Source of the DNA: Paenibacillus sp. JNUCC-31
Lineage (GTDB): Bacteria; Bacillota; Bacilli; Paenibacillales; Paenibacillaceae
Direction of reading: 5' to 3'
Length of the DNA: 64,000 nt
NCBI RefSeq assembly: GCF_014844075.1
Contig: NZ_CP062165.1
Location: 3,286,001 to 3,350,000 of the forward strand
Of this stretch, positions 8,457-17,900 are shown in pieces (positions within the stretch are counted from its first letter, which is position 1; each line of letters opens with the position of its first letter). The notes under the pieces were generated by a model. The model did no database searches, was not told the DNA's origin, and was given only the letters and a program-made list of their open reading frames with translations. Position numbers and translations under genes: made by a program.

Positions 8457-9218
8457 ATGAAACTTTCAGGGAATACAATACTCATTACGGGAGGAAGCTC
8501 TGGAATCGGATTAGCATTTGCCGAGCGCTTCTTAAAAGCCGGAAATACCGTTATTGTTACGGGGAGACGTGCAGATATACTTCAACATGCGAAAGAAACA
8601 CATCCTGGACTTATTACGTATGTGAATGATCTAAATATGGAGTCCGCGCGTGCAGCACTGTTTGATTGGGTAACCACGAACTATCCGGAAGTAAATGTAT
8701 TAGTCAACAATGCCGGTATCCAACAACGTTTTAATGTACTCACATCAGATGCAAAGAACGATTGGAATTATTTCAATAAAGAAATTACAACGAACATTGA
8801 AGCTCCGTTTCATCTATCCATGCTGTTTGCTCCTTATCTTGCAACCAAAGAAGAGGCGACGATTATTAACGTCACTTCCGGGTTGGCCTTCACGCCGTTT
8901 GCCATTGCTCCAATCTATTCAGCAACCAAGGCGGCCCTTCACTCCTTTACAATTAGCCTGAGACACCAGCTTTCGGATACGTCTGTAGAGGTCATTGAAG
9001 TTGCTCCTCCTGCAGTAAGTACAGATCTGGGTGGTGCAGGGCTGCATACTCAAGGAGAGCCATTGGATGCCTTCGCAGATGGAATCTTCAAAGGATTGGA
9101 AGAAGGTCACCAGGAAATTGGATATGGTACCTCTGTCGCTCGCTTACGCATGTCCCGAGATGAAGTTGACGAGTACGCCTCACAGATGTATAACGCAACG
9201 AAAAGTCTGATTGAATAA
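8457..9218 (+). CDS. Short-chain dehydrogenase/reductase, DltE-like
   Basis: NAD(P)-dependent Rossmann oxidoreductase, 253 aa. TGGSSGIG (residues 11-18) binds the cofactor, NNAG lies near 86-89, and the catalytic set is Ser in NVTSG with YSATK near 157-161. The start MKLSGNTILITGGSSGIG is typical of DltE-like proteins. Substrate unknown. Second gene of the MerR operon. A degraded copy of its last 200 bases lies at 22209-22415, and its terminator region is broken here by an insertion-sequence remnant. Confidence 0.9.
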   Translation: MKLSGNTILITGGSSGIGLAFAERFLKAGNTVIVTGRRADILQHAKETHPGLITYVNDLNMESARAALFDWVTTNYPEVNVLVNNAGIQQRFNVLTSDAKNDWNYFNKEITTNIEAPFHLSMLFAPYLATKEEATIINVTSGLAFTPFAIAPIYSATKAALHSFTISLRHQLSDTSVEVIEVAPPAVSTDLGGAGLHTQGEPLDAFADGIFKGLEEGHQEIGYGTSVARLRMSRDEVDEYASQMYNATKSLIE

Positions 9219-9322
9219 CTCGCATACGAGCCACGTGCTCCTATTGAACAGCTGTATAGTAACATAAAGACCACTCCAAATATAACCTGTACCCTGTGTA
9301 AAGGACATTTCTAAAAAAAGAC

Positions 9323-9398
9323 CTACATGGCTTGAAGAAGTTGATCTCTGTACTCTACAGGGGTCAACCTTTTTAAGTTCCATTGGTATCTGTAGTGC
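9323..9398 (-). mobile_element. Remnant of an IS3-family transposase 3' end
   Basis: Read on the minus strand this gives YRYQWNLKRLTPVEYRDQLL and a stop. That is the typical C-terminus of IS3-family OrfB (YQWNLKKMTPVEYR). The rest of the transposase is absent. Just beyond the stop, TGTAAAGGACATTTCT may be the element's end. The scar lies where the dehydrogenase terminator is interrupted. Confidence 0.6.
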
Positions 9399-9416
9399 GG
9401 GATTTCGCGAAATCCC
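9399..9416. repeat. Perfect 18-base palindrome
   Basis: GGGATTTCGCGAAATCCC is fully self-complementary. It sits at the break point of the IS remnant. It may be an operator or a recombination scar; function unknown. Confidence 0.5.
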
Positions 9417-9518
9417 AACCACGCAGATCGAGCACGCCTTGAACCGCATGAGGATGTTCAGGCGTAAGAAAAATCCCGGACCAGAGCCACCGGATGCAGA
9501 GAAGTATGGAGAGAAAAA

Positions 9519-9541
9519 GGAGGGGGCTGTCAGCCCCCTCC
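9519..9541 (-). terminator. Terminator of the SLH protein gene
   Basis: GGAGGGGGCTG / CAGCCCCCTCC stem (9519-9529 and 9531-9541), followed on the minus strand by TTTTTCTC. A strong intrinsic terminator just past the stop at 9554. Confidence 0.85.
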
Positions 9542-9553
9542 TAATCGTGAATA

Positions 9554-12500
9554 CTAGTCGATCAATTTTGTAACTTTCAACAGTCTTTCAACCATAACAG
9601 CTGTTTCCGCGCGCGTCATCGCCGCTTTCGGGTTCAACTGCTGTCCACCGGTCCCTTCCAGGATGCCAGCCTTAATCAATTGAGCTGCGGACTCCCGGGC
9701 ATATCCGGAGACTTTGTCCGTATCGCTGTAAGAAGCCAGAATCTGATTGATTTCCACTTCGCTCAGTGCCTTTTGGGACTGAACGAGATGAAGAGAACGG
9801 GCGATCATGGCAATGCCTTGCTCTCTTGTAATCCATTCGCTGCCGTGGAAACCACCGTCTGCAAAGCCTTTGATAATGTCAAATTCGCTGGTTATCGCTA
9901 CGGCATCGTGGTACCAACTCGACGGAGCTACGTCGCTAAACGACGTGCCGGTTACACCCTGGCGCATTAAGCCAAGTCCGCTTGCCACAATCGTGGCAAA
10001 TTCCGAACGGTCGATACTGCGATTCGGGGAGAAGGTATTATTGCCTGTGCCTGCAAGCTGCAGTCTGGCTGCAATATTGTTGACACTCGCCTGTGCCCAG
10101 TGACTCTTCACATCATCAAAATTTTGCGGATTCCAGATGACTGAGTAGCTGCCCTGGCTGCGCAGGTCGTTGATCAGTGCAAAGTAACGGTTGTTGATTT
10201 TCGTTACAACTGTCGGCACATGGAACACGGTACCGTCCGGATTAACAATGACGCCAGTCGTAATTTTGTTCGGATCAATGCCTTCAGGCAATGCGATATA
10301 GCGAGGCGCGTAGCCCGTCAGTTGATCCGGTTTAACAGATTGGCCTTTGTAAGAGAAGTTGATCGATAGATCGACCGGGTTAACCAGCAGATCGTAGCCG
10401 CCTTTAGTCGCCTGATCCTTTGCTGCGTCTTTCAATGCGTCAGACGATCTCTTGATATCCATATCGACTGCAATTTCGCCAAGCGGCGTGCCGTTCCATT
10501 GTTTGGTGATCGAACCCAGATCCAGTTGTTTACTTGGAACCGGATAAATAGCAAGCAGGTTCTCGATGTTCAGCGTAGAGCCGGTATCGGACAACTGCTT
10601 CAGTGTTGCTGCGGTCAGACCCACAACCTTGACTTCACCGTCGCCAGGCACACGTACATTCAATTGCTGTCCGTTGCCTTTGGAGAGATAATCCGATAGT
10701 TTATCTTGATCAATCTCAACGGTTGTAACGTTGTTTGCCGTTCTGCCCGTAGCAAAGCTGCCCTCTTCATTGTTTACGGTTGTTTTCACGCCTGAAGCCG
10801 GAGCAGGCGCTGGTGTTGTTGGTGAAGACGTTGTTGGTGCAGGTGTTGGTGTCTGGCTTCCGGGCGTGCCGGAGTCATCACGAGGGGCACGCGTAACCGT
10901 TATGATGTACGTTTGCGTCGTGCCGTCCTGCGCCGTCACAACCACCTTGATCTTGTTGATGCCTACGCTAAGCGGCAGCGATTCGGAAACGACGCCACTC
11001 GTCAACGTAATCGGACCTTTTACCAATGCGCCTTCGCTATCGTACACGCTCGCCGTCACTGTAGCATAATCAGAATCATATACTGTAGCCGTTACTGTCG
11101 TGTCACTCACACCGTTCGACACGCTTGTCGCATAGTTTGTCATGTCTGTCGAAAACGCCGGGCTTAACGTGCCGCTCGACAGCGTCAAACCGTCCAAATC
11201 TGCGTACTTAGTCGCTGTACGAATGGATGTTCCTGTACTGATAGCAGACGCCGGCTGCGTCGCTGTCGCTTTCACACGAGTTACAATCGTATAGTCCGTA
11301 TCCGGCGTCAATCCGCCGAACGTCGGGCTATCCTGCCACGTCACGCCGCCGTCTATGCTGTATTCCTGACCCGTTACGGCTTGCAACGTAATGCTCGTTG
11401 ATGTTTTGCTAACTTCTACCGGTGCTGCCGGAGTCACTACTTCGTCCGCTGCAGCTACTGCCCCCGTTGCTGTGCTCGTAACACTACCTGACGCATGCGT
11501 ACCGTCGGCGGTGACCATCACCGTGATGGCTGTGCCCAAGTCGTCAGCGGTCAACGTGTAGCTTGAATCCGTCCCATTCGTGATGGCGACTCCGTTTCGG
11601 TACCATTGGTAAGTCGGCACGTTGTCCGACGTATCAGGCGTGTAAGTGATCCCCGATAAGTCTGCAGTCAACGTCTGACCAACCTGGGCAACACCGCTAA
11701 TCGCCACGCTGCCTCCCATCGACGGAAGCCCGATTTCTTTTGTGGCAGTGATGTTGGTAATAACACCGGAATTATACTCGACAATAACCCCCGGATCTTT
11801 CCATGCGCTGCTGCCGCCGTGTGTATTATTTACGCCTAAGTAGCCTACTTTATTATTACTGGTGTCTAGCAGAAGTGTAAGATGGTCGTAAGCTCCATTA
11901 GACACATAATTAGTCGTTGACTCCAGACCTGTTTGCCAACCCGTTGATACATACCTTGTCACGGCACCAATAGAAGTGTTCCAATCAGGTGTGTAAGTTT
12001 TAGTGGCGCCTATAAAGGATAAAAAGTTCCAGTTTCCCAAATAGGGGTTTTTAAATTCTTTAAACATACTGGCAATCGCAAACATTTCTCCAGGATTAGC
12101 TGGTGCTGGCTCTACAAGATGTCCGTTAATGTTCGTTGCAATCGTCACAGCATCTTTAAAAGTCATGGTGCTCAATCTTTGCACATATACAAAATGGCGT
12201 CCATTGTAGGTACGAACCGATGTTTTCCCGTCGGACAATGGTACCCCTGGGGTTACATTTACTGTGACTCTTTGGGTTTTCCCTGCAGCTTGTGTAAATG
12301 TCATATCTTGAATAACAGCTTGAATTTCTTCATAAGTAGTTTCACTTGAAAAGTTGAATACTCTATTTGCAGGTGTAGATTGGTCAGTAACAATGCCACT
12401 GATTGATATGCCATTAGTCAACTCGGTAATACCACTCGGAGGAGTTACAACAGCAATGGAACCATTATTTACCTCCACGGTAAAGTAACCACCCGCTGCA

Positions 12501-12691
12501 TTCACGACACCCGTGCTTCCAAATGTAGCATTTGATAGCTGATAGGTTGTTTCGGTTACACTAATAGGATCACCAAGATCAAGTGTTGGTGTTGCCGCAG
12601 CTTTTACTTCTGACGGATAAAAAGGCAGCATCGTCAATACCATAACGATTGCCAATAGAGCAGATAGCATTCTTCGATTTTTTAATTTCAT
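9554..12691 (-). CDS. Large SLH-domain surface protein with Ig-like and cadherin-like modules
   Basis: 1045 aa. A signal peptide (MKLKNRRMLSALLAIVMVLTML, cleavage near VKAAA) is followed by a beta-rich region to about residue 330. Next come an Ig-like module (AISGVAQVGQTLTADLSG...YQWYRNG), a Fn3-like module, a cadherin-like beta-sandwich (LDGLTLSSGTLSPAFS) and a Pro/Thr/Ser linker. Three SLH domains occupy roughly 858-1045 (motifs IDRSE, ITREQ, MTRAE). The SLH domains should tether it to pyruvylated wall polymer. The ATG at 12691, preceded by GCAGGT, is preferred over an upstream codon at 12718. Specific role unknown. Confidence 0.88.
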   Translation of the reverse strand: MKLKNRRMLSALLAIVMVLTMLPFYPSEVKAAATPTLDLGDPISVTETTYQLSNATFGSTGVVNAAGGYFTVEVNNGSIAVVTPPSGITELTNGISISGIVTDQSTPANRVFNFSSETTYEEIQAVIQDMTFTQAAGKTQRVTVNVTPGVPLSDGKTSVRTYNGRHFVYVQRLSTMTFKDAVTIATNINGHLVEPAPANPGEMFAIASMFKEFKNPYLGNWNFLSFIGATKTYTPDWNTSIGAVTRYVSTGWQTGLESTTNYVSNGAYDHLTLLLDTSNNKVGYLGVNNTHGGSSAWKDPGVIVEYNSGVITNITATKEIGLPSMGGSVAISGVAQVGQTLTADLSGITYTPDTSDNVPTYQWYRNGVAITNGTDSSYTLTADDLGTAITVMVTADGTHASGSVTSTATGAVAAADEVVTPAAPVEVSKTSTSITLQAVTGQEYSIDGGVTWQDSPTFGGLTPDTDYTIVTRVKATATQPASAISTGTSIRTATKYADLDGLTLSSGTLSPAFSTDMTNYATSVSNGVSDTTVTATVYDSDYATVTASVYDSEGALVKGPITLTSGVVSESLPLSVGINKIKVVVTAQDGTTQTYIITVTRAPRDDSGTPGSQTPTPAPTTSSPTTPAPAPASGVKTTVNNEEGSFATGRTANNVTTVEIDQDKLSDYLSKGNGQQLNVRVPGDGEVKVVGLTAATLKQLSDTGSTLNIENLLAIYPVPSKQLDLGSITKQWNGTPLGEIAVDMDIKRSSDALKDAAKDQATKGGYDLLVNPVDLSINFSYKGQSVKPDQLTGYAPRYIALPEGIDPNKITTGVIVNPDGTVFHVPTVVTKINNRYFALINDLRSQGSYSVIWNPQNFDDVKSHWAQASVNNIAARLQLAGTGNNTFSPNRSIDRSEFATIVASGLGLMRQGVTGTSFSDVAPSSWYHDAVAITSEFDIIKGFADGGFHGSEWITREQGIAMIARSLHLVQSQKALSEVEINQILASYSDTDKVSGYARESAAQLIKAGILEGTGGQQLNPKAAMTRAETAVMVERLLKVTKLID

Positions 12692-12946
12692 ATATTGTTT
12701 ACCTGCTAACGAAAGCATATAGAAATTCTATATTTGCAGATTTCTTCTGTATAGCAGGTTCTCCTCTTTTCTTGGGAAATTTGTCTATTACATCTACTCA
12801 AGCGCCTCTGCACTCGCTGGAGTACAACGATCGTTCTTATTTTATTCCGCTTTCGTACTCGTCCCCCATATCTCGATACAATCCACTTTCTTTCGACAAA
12901 TGTGATCATAACAAAAGGAACTTTACAAAATCTCTACATCTACGCC

Positions 12947-13753
12947 TTATTTGCCTCTTTCAGCTTCTTCGATATCTTCAACAGTCGTTTTCGTGAGATC
13001 TGCATTTGCAAAATCTGCCGTGTCAGGAAGCACCAGGTCGAACTCAGACAGCTGTTGGATTTCAACTTTTGCGCTGTCAAACTTCACGTCGAGGATATGA
13101 CCGCCCTTCGTCTTATCATCCGAAAGAAAATGCATATGGAACCCCGGAACTTGAATGGAGGAAGCATAATTTGGAGTATAGAAACCGATAATGGTACCTC
13201 TCACATTATTCTCCTCGAAGACGGTTTGATGCGGGGTAACCTCCGTCAGAGGTGGATAAGGACGCGTCTGCTTCGGGACGGATCTATTTTTAATAGAGTC
13301 GAATTTACCATGTATTTTGATTGCATAGAAGTGATTCTTGTTATCGAATTTCGTCTTGAGCTTCTCGGAGAAATCTTGAAAGTCTTTTACGTTAGATAGA
13401 GTCACTGTCTTTTCCGCATCGAATTCAGTGGTGACTGCAAAAGGAGTTTTCACATTCCCTTTCAACTCCTTCACTTGACCCTTGCTGTTAACTTGATAGA
13501 ACTTGTTGTCCAGTTGAATCAATTCGCCGTCGAGACCATTAAGCGTCCCCAGCCCCATACTTCCATGCGTATTGAGTTCTTTCAAGGTCATTTCGCCGTC
13601 ATACTGACCCTGCATAACTGCATTGATCGTGGAGTATTGGAACAACCTGTCCTGATCGCGGCCGTTGTTCTCTGCAGCCGCATAGGCAACAGTGGAAAAC
13701 ACCAACAATGCTGTGAGGAGATAAACGGATAGTGCAGTGAGCTTCTTCTTCAT
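12947..13753 (-). CDS. Secreted alpha-acetolactate decarboxylase
   Basis: Converts acetolactate to acetoin. 268 aa with a clear signal peptide (ALSVYLLTALLVFSTVAYAAA), as in the exported Brevibacillus enzyme. Zinc ligands are visible as H206, H208 and H219 in GFHMHFLSDDKTKGGH. Family motifs HGSMGLGTLNGLDGE (63-77) and the basic/acidic pair near EENNVRGT are present. No acetolactate synthase gene lies beside it. Export of an enzyme whose substrate is cytoplasmic is unusual but precedented. Confidence 0.92.
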   Translation of the reverse strand: MKKKLTALSVYLLTALLVFSTVAYAAAENNGRDQDRLFQYSTINAVMQGQYDGEMTLKELNTHGSMGLGTLNGLDGELIQLDNKFYQVNSKGQVKELKGNVKTPFAVTTEFDAEKTVTLSNVKDFQDFSEKLKTKFDNKNHFYAIKIHGKFDSIKNRSVPKQTRPYPPLTEVTPHQTVFEENNVRGTIIGFYTPNYASSIQVPGFHMHFLSDDKTKGGHILDVKFDSAKVEIQQLSEFDLVLPDTADFANADLTKTTVEDIEEAERGK

Positions 13754-14106
13754 AAACTACCTCCCAAAAGAAAGAATATATAGTGGAGTGAAAGATTCCC
13801 GAGAGAATTCTATCATTAACTATCCAAGTTTAAACTGCTTGATGCGGACATTAGAAATGCTTTATCGAGGTGCTCCCCAAAAGGACACACTATCTTTATC
13901 GGGAATTTTCTCCTTAAGTTTAGAGGAATATTTGGACATGATGATTTAGGGTGATTTCTTGCAAAACTTTGTTCTCGGATTGACTCTTATATGGAGAAAA
14001 AAGGTTATTTCTTCTTCGCCGGGATCTCGATTACCGTCGTTTTATTCTTCGAGAGGGGCATTGTAAGGACAAGGATATAACCCACAGAGTTTTGGGGGCA
14101 AAAAAA
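13754..14106. other. Non-coding gap between decarboxylase and sortase genes
   Basis: About 350 bases. It holds the upstream region of the decarboxylase gene and a 29-codon open frame at 13991-14080 (MEKKGYFFFAGISITVVLFF) that looks membrane-like but has no ribosome site. No RNA gene or repeat was recognised. Confidence 0.4.
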
Positions 14107-14132
14107 TCGCGTCCTCCAAGGGGAGAACGCGA
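14107..14132 (-). terminator. Terminator of the sortase operon
   Basis: TCGCGTCCTCC (14107-14117), loop AAG, GGGAGAACGCGA (14121-14132); on the minus strand a run of T follows. A strong intrinsic terminator after the sortase stop. Confidence 0.85.
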
Positions 14133-14169
14133 TATGAAGCAGATTGATTTCGTGTTTCAACCATCCTCA

Positions 14170-14946
14170 TTAACGCTTTCGGGCGATCACTGCTAACCGT
14201 CCATTTTCGGTCGAGTACTCGCACGTGGACAATACAATAAGCGTGTCGCCATGTTGGGCTGTTACGCCCGTGCCATACAGCGCGAGCTTTTTGATGTTCT
14301 GAACATAAGAATCGAACTCGGCGGGCGTACTTACATTCTCAATCTGGTAGTATTTAAAAACGTCGTCCGTTTTGCGATAAACTTCTGACAGAATAACGGC
14401 AACAATCTCATACTCTTCCTTCTCGTAAAGCGTGCTGAACTGGAACGTAGCATGCTCTTTATAAAAGCTTTCGTTCTTGTACTTCATTAAATCTTTAAAC
14501 ATCCAGCCGCTTTTCATGTGGTGTCCATGAATCAGCAAAATGTCCGAACCGCTGGCCCGACTATGCTCGTCCAAAAAGGGGAGGCCGCCTTTGTTTTCCT
14601 TTTTATCGAAATCATGATTGAGATAGTACTCCGCATCCTGTGGATTCTGCATGACCGGGTACTCGATTCGGGTGCCGTCAATCTTCAGCCAGCCGGCGAT
14701 GTCCGAGTTCCTCTCGTAAAGCTCTCGAAATTCGGGAAGCATGACCGGCTCATTCGCCTCATTGAACAAAAGGGAGGGGAATGCATCCCCTCCGCCTTTG
14801 TCTGACCCTTCCTCCCAAACCTTTGTCAGTTCTTCGATTTTCTGTTTCTCAGCATAATCCCCCAGAAAGGTTCTTGCTAGATTAACGAGGGAAAATACCA
14901 ACACAAGGGAGGAAACGGCGATAAGAATTTTTTTGGTTTTGCTCAT
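14170..14946 (-). CDS. Class B sortase
   Basis: Membrane transpeptidase (258 aa) that cleaves a sorting signal and links the protein to the wall. It has an N-terminal membrane anchor (residues 6-28), the His motif LIHGHHM (138-144), the Cys motif LSTCEYS with C242, and the Arg in NGRLAVIA (R250). It starts 19 bases after the giant wall-protein gene and shares its transcript, so that protein (sorting motif APQTG) is the likely substrate. The GGCGGT ribosome site supports the start. Confidence 0.92.
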   Translation of the reverse strand: MSKTKKILIAVSSLVLVFSLVNLARTFLGDYAEKQKIEELTKVWEEGSDKGGGDAFPSLLFNEANEPVMLPEFRELYERNSDIAGWLKIDGTRIEYPVMQNPQDAEYYLNHDFDKKENKGGLPFLDEHSRASGSDILLIHGHHMKSGWMFKDLMKYKNESFYKEHATFQFSTLYEKEEYEIVAVILSEVYRKTDDVFKYYQIENVSTPAEFDSYVQNIKKLALYGTGVTAQHGDTLIVLSTCEYSTENGRLAVIARKR

Positions 14947-14965
14947 TTTCTTACCGCCTTTCCGG

Positions 14966-17900
14966 TCACTGGATGTGCTTTTTCTTCTTGTTGCCGAGTA
15001 GACAGAATCCGATGATCACCATGGACATCAGCGCCAAAATCATATAGAAGATCGGCGATACGCTGTTGTCTCCGGTTTGCGGAGCATCGTCCAGCTCGTT
15101 ATTTGCATTGCCCTCACCCTTATCGGTTAAGTCGCCGACATTGCCAACTCCGTTGTCATCGTTAACGTTGCCAGGCTCGGAATTGCCAGGTTGGTCAGGA
15201 ACAGGGCTGATAGGACCTGGATTCACCGGCTCTGGTCCAGGGTTCACAGGACCCGGATTCACTGGCTCTGGTCCAGGGTTAGCAGGACCTGGGTTCACCG
15301 GCTCCGGAGTAGGGCTAACAGGGCCTGGATTCACCGGCTCTGGAGCAGGGTTAACAGGGCCTGGATTCACTGGCTCTGGAGCAGGGTTAACAGGGCCTGG
15401 ATTTACCGGCTCTGGAGCAGGGTTAACAGGGCCTGGATTTACCGGCTCTGGCCCAGGGTTAACAGGGCCTGGTACGCCGCCAGTGTTTATCGACTTCATT
15501 GGCACGTCTTTTCTGACAATGTCAAAATCGACAGAAATCGTATCACTCTTGTACGTCTCGTATCCGTCCTTCGTTACGACCAGATAGTAATCCGCTTCAG
15601 GAAACACCATGTATGCATAGAAGCCATTTGCGTCGCTATCCTGCTCCGGACTCTTGTTGTCGTGTGGCGCAAAATTCGGAACCGGAGGAAGCGTTACTTT
15701 CGTATCCGGAATGCGGCCTTTATCTCTATTCCGCTGCGTATCCGCATAATACAGGGTAACTGTGGCTCCTTCAATTTTCTTGCCAGTGATGGCATCTCCT
15801 GTCGTTTCATCATAAACCGTACCGTAAGGATCGACCAATGCCTCGGAAATATTCAGCTCTCCGTTAGCCTTCACGTTCAGCTTCGTCACGTTGAAGAGCA
15901 GTTCCTCGCCAGTTTCAGCTTGATAGCGAACTTCCATGGTATACTGCTGCTCGCTAAGCCCTTCCACGGAGAAAGTTCCATTCGAAGCCATCGGGAACGC
16001 CTTAGGATGACCGTTCTCCTGAATATAATTGCCGTCCTTGTCTTTTAAATAGATATACATCTGGCTGGTAATCGAATCGTTGAACAGCTCTTTGGTTCCA
16101 TTCAGCTGCTTGAACAGAACGATCCCTACCGCTGTAATGTCCGCCGGAACGGTCTCGTCCGTCACGCCGTTGTCCACAGTTGCTTTTTGCGTGAACTCGA
16201 CAGGGACATCCTTCCCGCCTACATGATACAACTTCGTATAAGTGATCGTATAGTTGGTATCCGCTGTAGCTGGGACAGAATATTCACCATTCTCATTCGT
16301 CCGAATCGTTTGCTGTTCGTTGGTCTTCTTGTTCGTCACGATGATTTCCGCGTTCGGAATGATTTCGCCTGTGTTGTTGTCACGCAGTACGCCTTCCAGA
16401 TATGGGCGGGTATTGAAGAAGTGTGCTTCGGCTGCTTTCTTCTCCGGAATGGTGCCTGTCCGAACAAGATCTTCAGGATCCGTCACATAGCCGTCTTCCG
16501 AATAATCATTCTGGGTCACTTTGTACTCGAGATACTTCGGAAGTCCTTGCACAACGAGCGTCTGGCCATCTGTAAGTTCGAAAGTGTCTCCGCTCTTAAT
16601 CATGCCCTTGGTGCCGTCCGACTTCTCATAGGCGTAGGATTCTTCCGATCCCTCGCCTGTGAAGGTGACCTTGTACTTGAACAGCTTTGTCTTGTCGTCG
16701 TCTTTGCCTTTAACCGTGTTGCTGATGAGCAGGCCGCCCTTCAAGACTCGTATGTTCGTGAACGGGGCATCTTCATCAGTGCCTTTCATGACTCCGGTAT
16801 GGTACCGTTCCTGAGGAGTAGTCATGTATTCATCGGTTGTGTAGTCTTTCTGGGTAACTGTGTATTTCAGATTCTTAGGGAGACCCGAAATATCCAGTTT
16901 ATCTCCATCCTTGAGTGTGAAGGATTCGCCGGTCTTGATCGTACCTTTGCTACCGTCCGACTTTTCGTAAGAGTAGCTTCCATCCTTGCCTGCATCCTCA
17001 AAGATGACGGTGTACTCGAACGCCTTCGTCTTTTCGCCGCCATTACCCATGACTGTATTGCTGATGGTCAGCTTGCTGACGGTCCGTTCATTAACGAAAT
17101 CCGCTTTACGATCGGCGCCCGCCATGACTCCCTCATCAGACAGTGCAGGGGTGGTCGCGTAGCCGTCGTTCTTGTAATCATTCTGTGTGATATCATACTT
17201 CAAATTGTCGGGAAGATCCTTAATTTTAATGGTTTCACCATGCTTGAGCTCGAAAGTGGCACCGGATGTGATCGTGCCCGTCGTGCCGTCTGAAAACTCG
17301 TAATTGTAAGTTTGACCCGTTCCTGCACCGTCAAAGGTCACGGTGTACTTGAACGGCTTGTCCGATTCTGCGCCGCTCCCGGTTACGGTATTGCTGACGG
17401 TCAGATTATAAACGTCTCGTTTGTTGACAAAATCCGCTTTGTGATCGCCTTTATCCTCGATTTCGCCTGACAGCTCTCTCGTTTCCGGGTTAGTCGTGTA
17501 ACCGTCAACGGTCGTATAATCGGCCTCGTTTACGGTATAGACCAGACCCGCAGGCAGAGTCGGAAATACAACAGATTCCCCGTTCTTGAGGATGATCTTA
17601 TCTCCGCTCTTGAACTTAACAGCGCTAACTTCACCATCTGGCTTCTTAAAGGTGTACTCTCCGTCCTCGCCCTCGCCGGTGAAGTTCACGGTGTATTCGA
17701 ACTCTTTGTTCGGATTGCTGCCGTTGCCTTCCACCTTATTGGTAATGGTGAGTTTTCCTTGGGCCGGCGTAGGCACGACCAACGGATTGTCAGAGGTTAC
17801 TTTCACGCCGTCTACCCAGATGGGCTTCCCAGGCGTATTCCCTACATATACTTGATAAACTCTTGTAGTAGGTAGCCAAGTATTGGTGTCAATATAAGTT

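Noticed and set aside
9180..9449. Minus-strand 89-codon frame over the IS remnant
   Set aside because: It is in a different frame from the recognisable transposase tail and has no ribosome site.
13991..14080. 29-codon membrane-like frame before the sortase terminator
   Set aside because: No ribosome site and too short to judge; mentioned only as content of the gap.
15205..15472. Regular 36-base repeats resembling a CRISPR array
   Set aside because: There are no unique spacers; the units run continuously and encode NPGPVNPAPE-type peptide in frame with the wall protein.
15191..17293. Long plus-strand open frames (285 and 368 codons) opposite the giant wall protein
   Set aside because: They mirror the repeat structure of the minus-strand gene, have Arg/Trp-rich or low-complexity products and no ribosome sites; they are antisense shadows.
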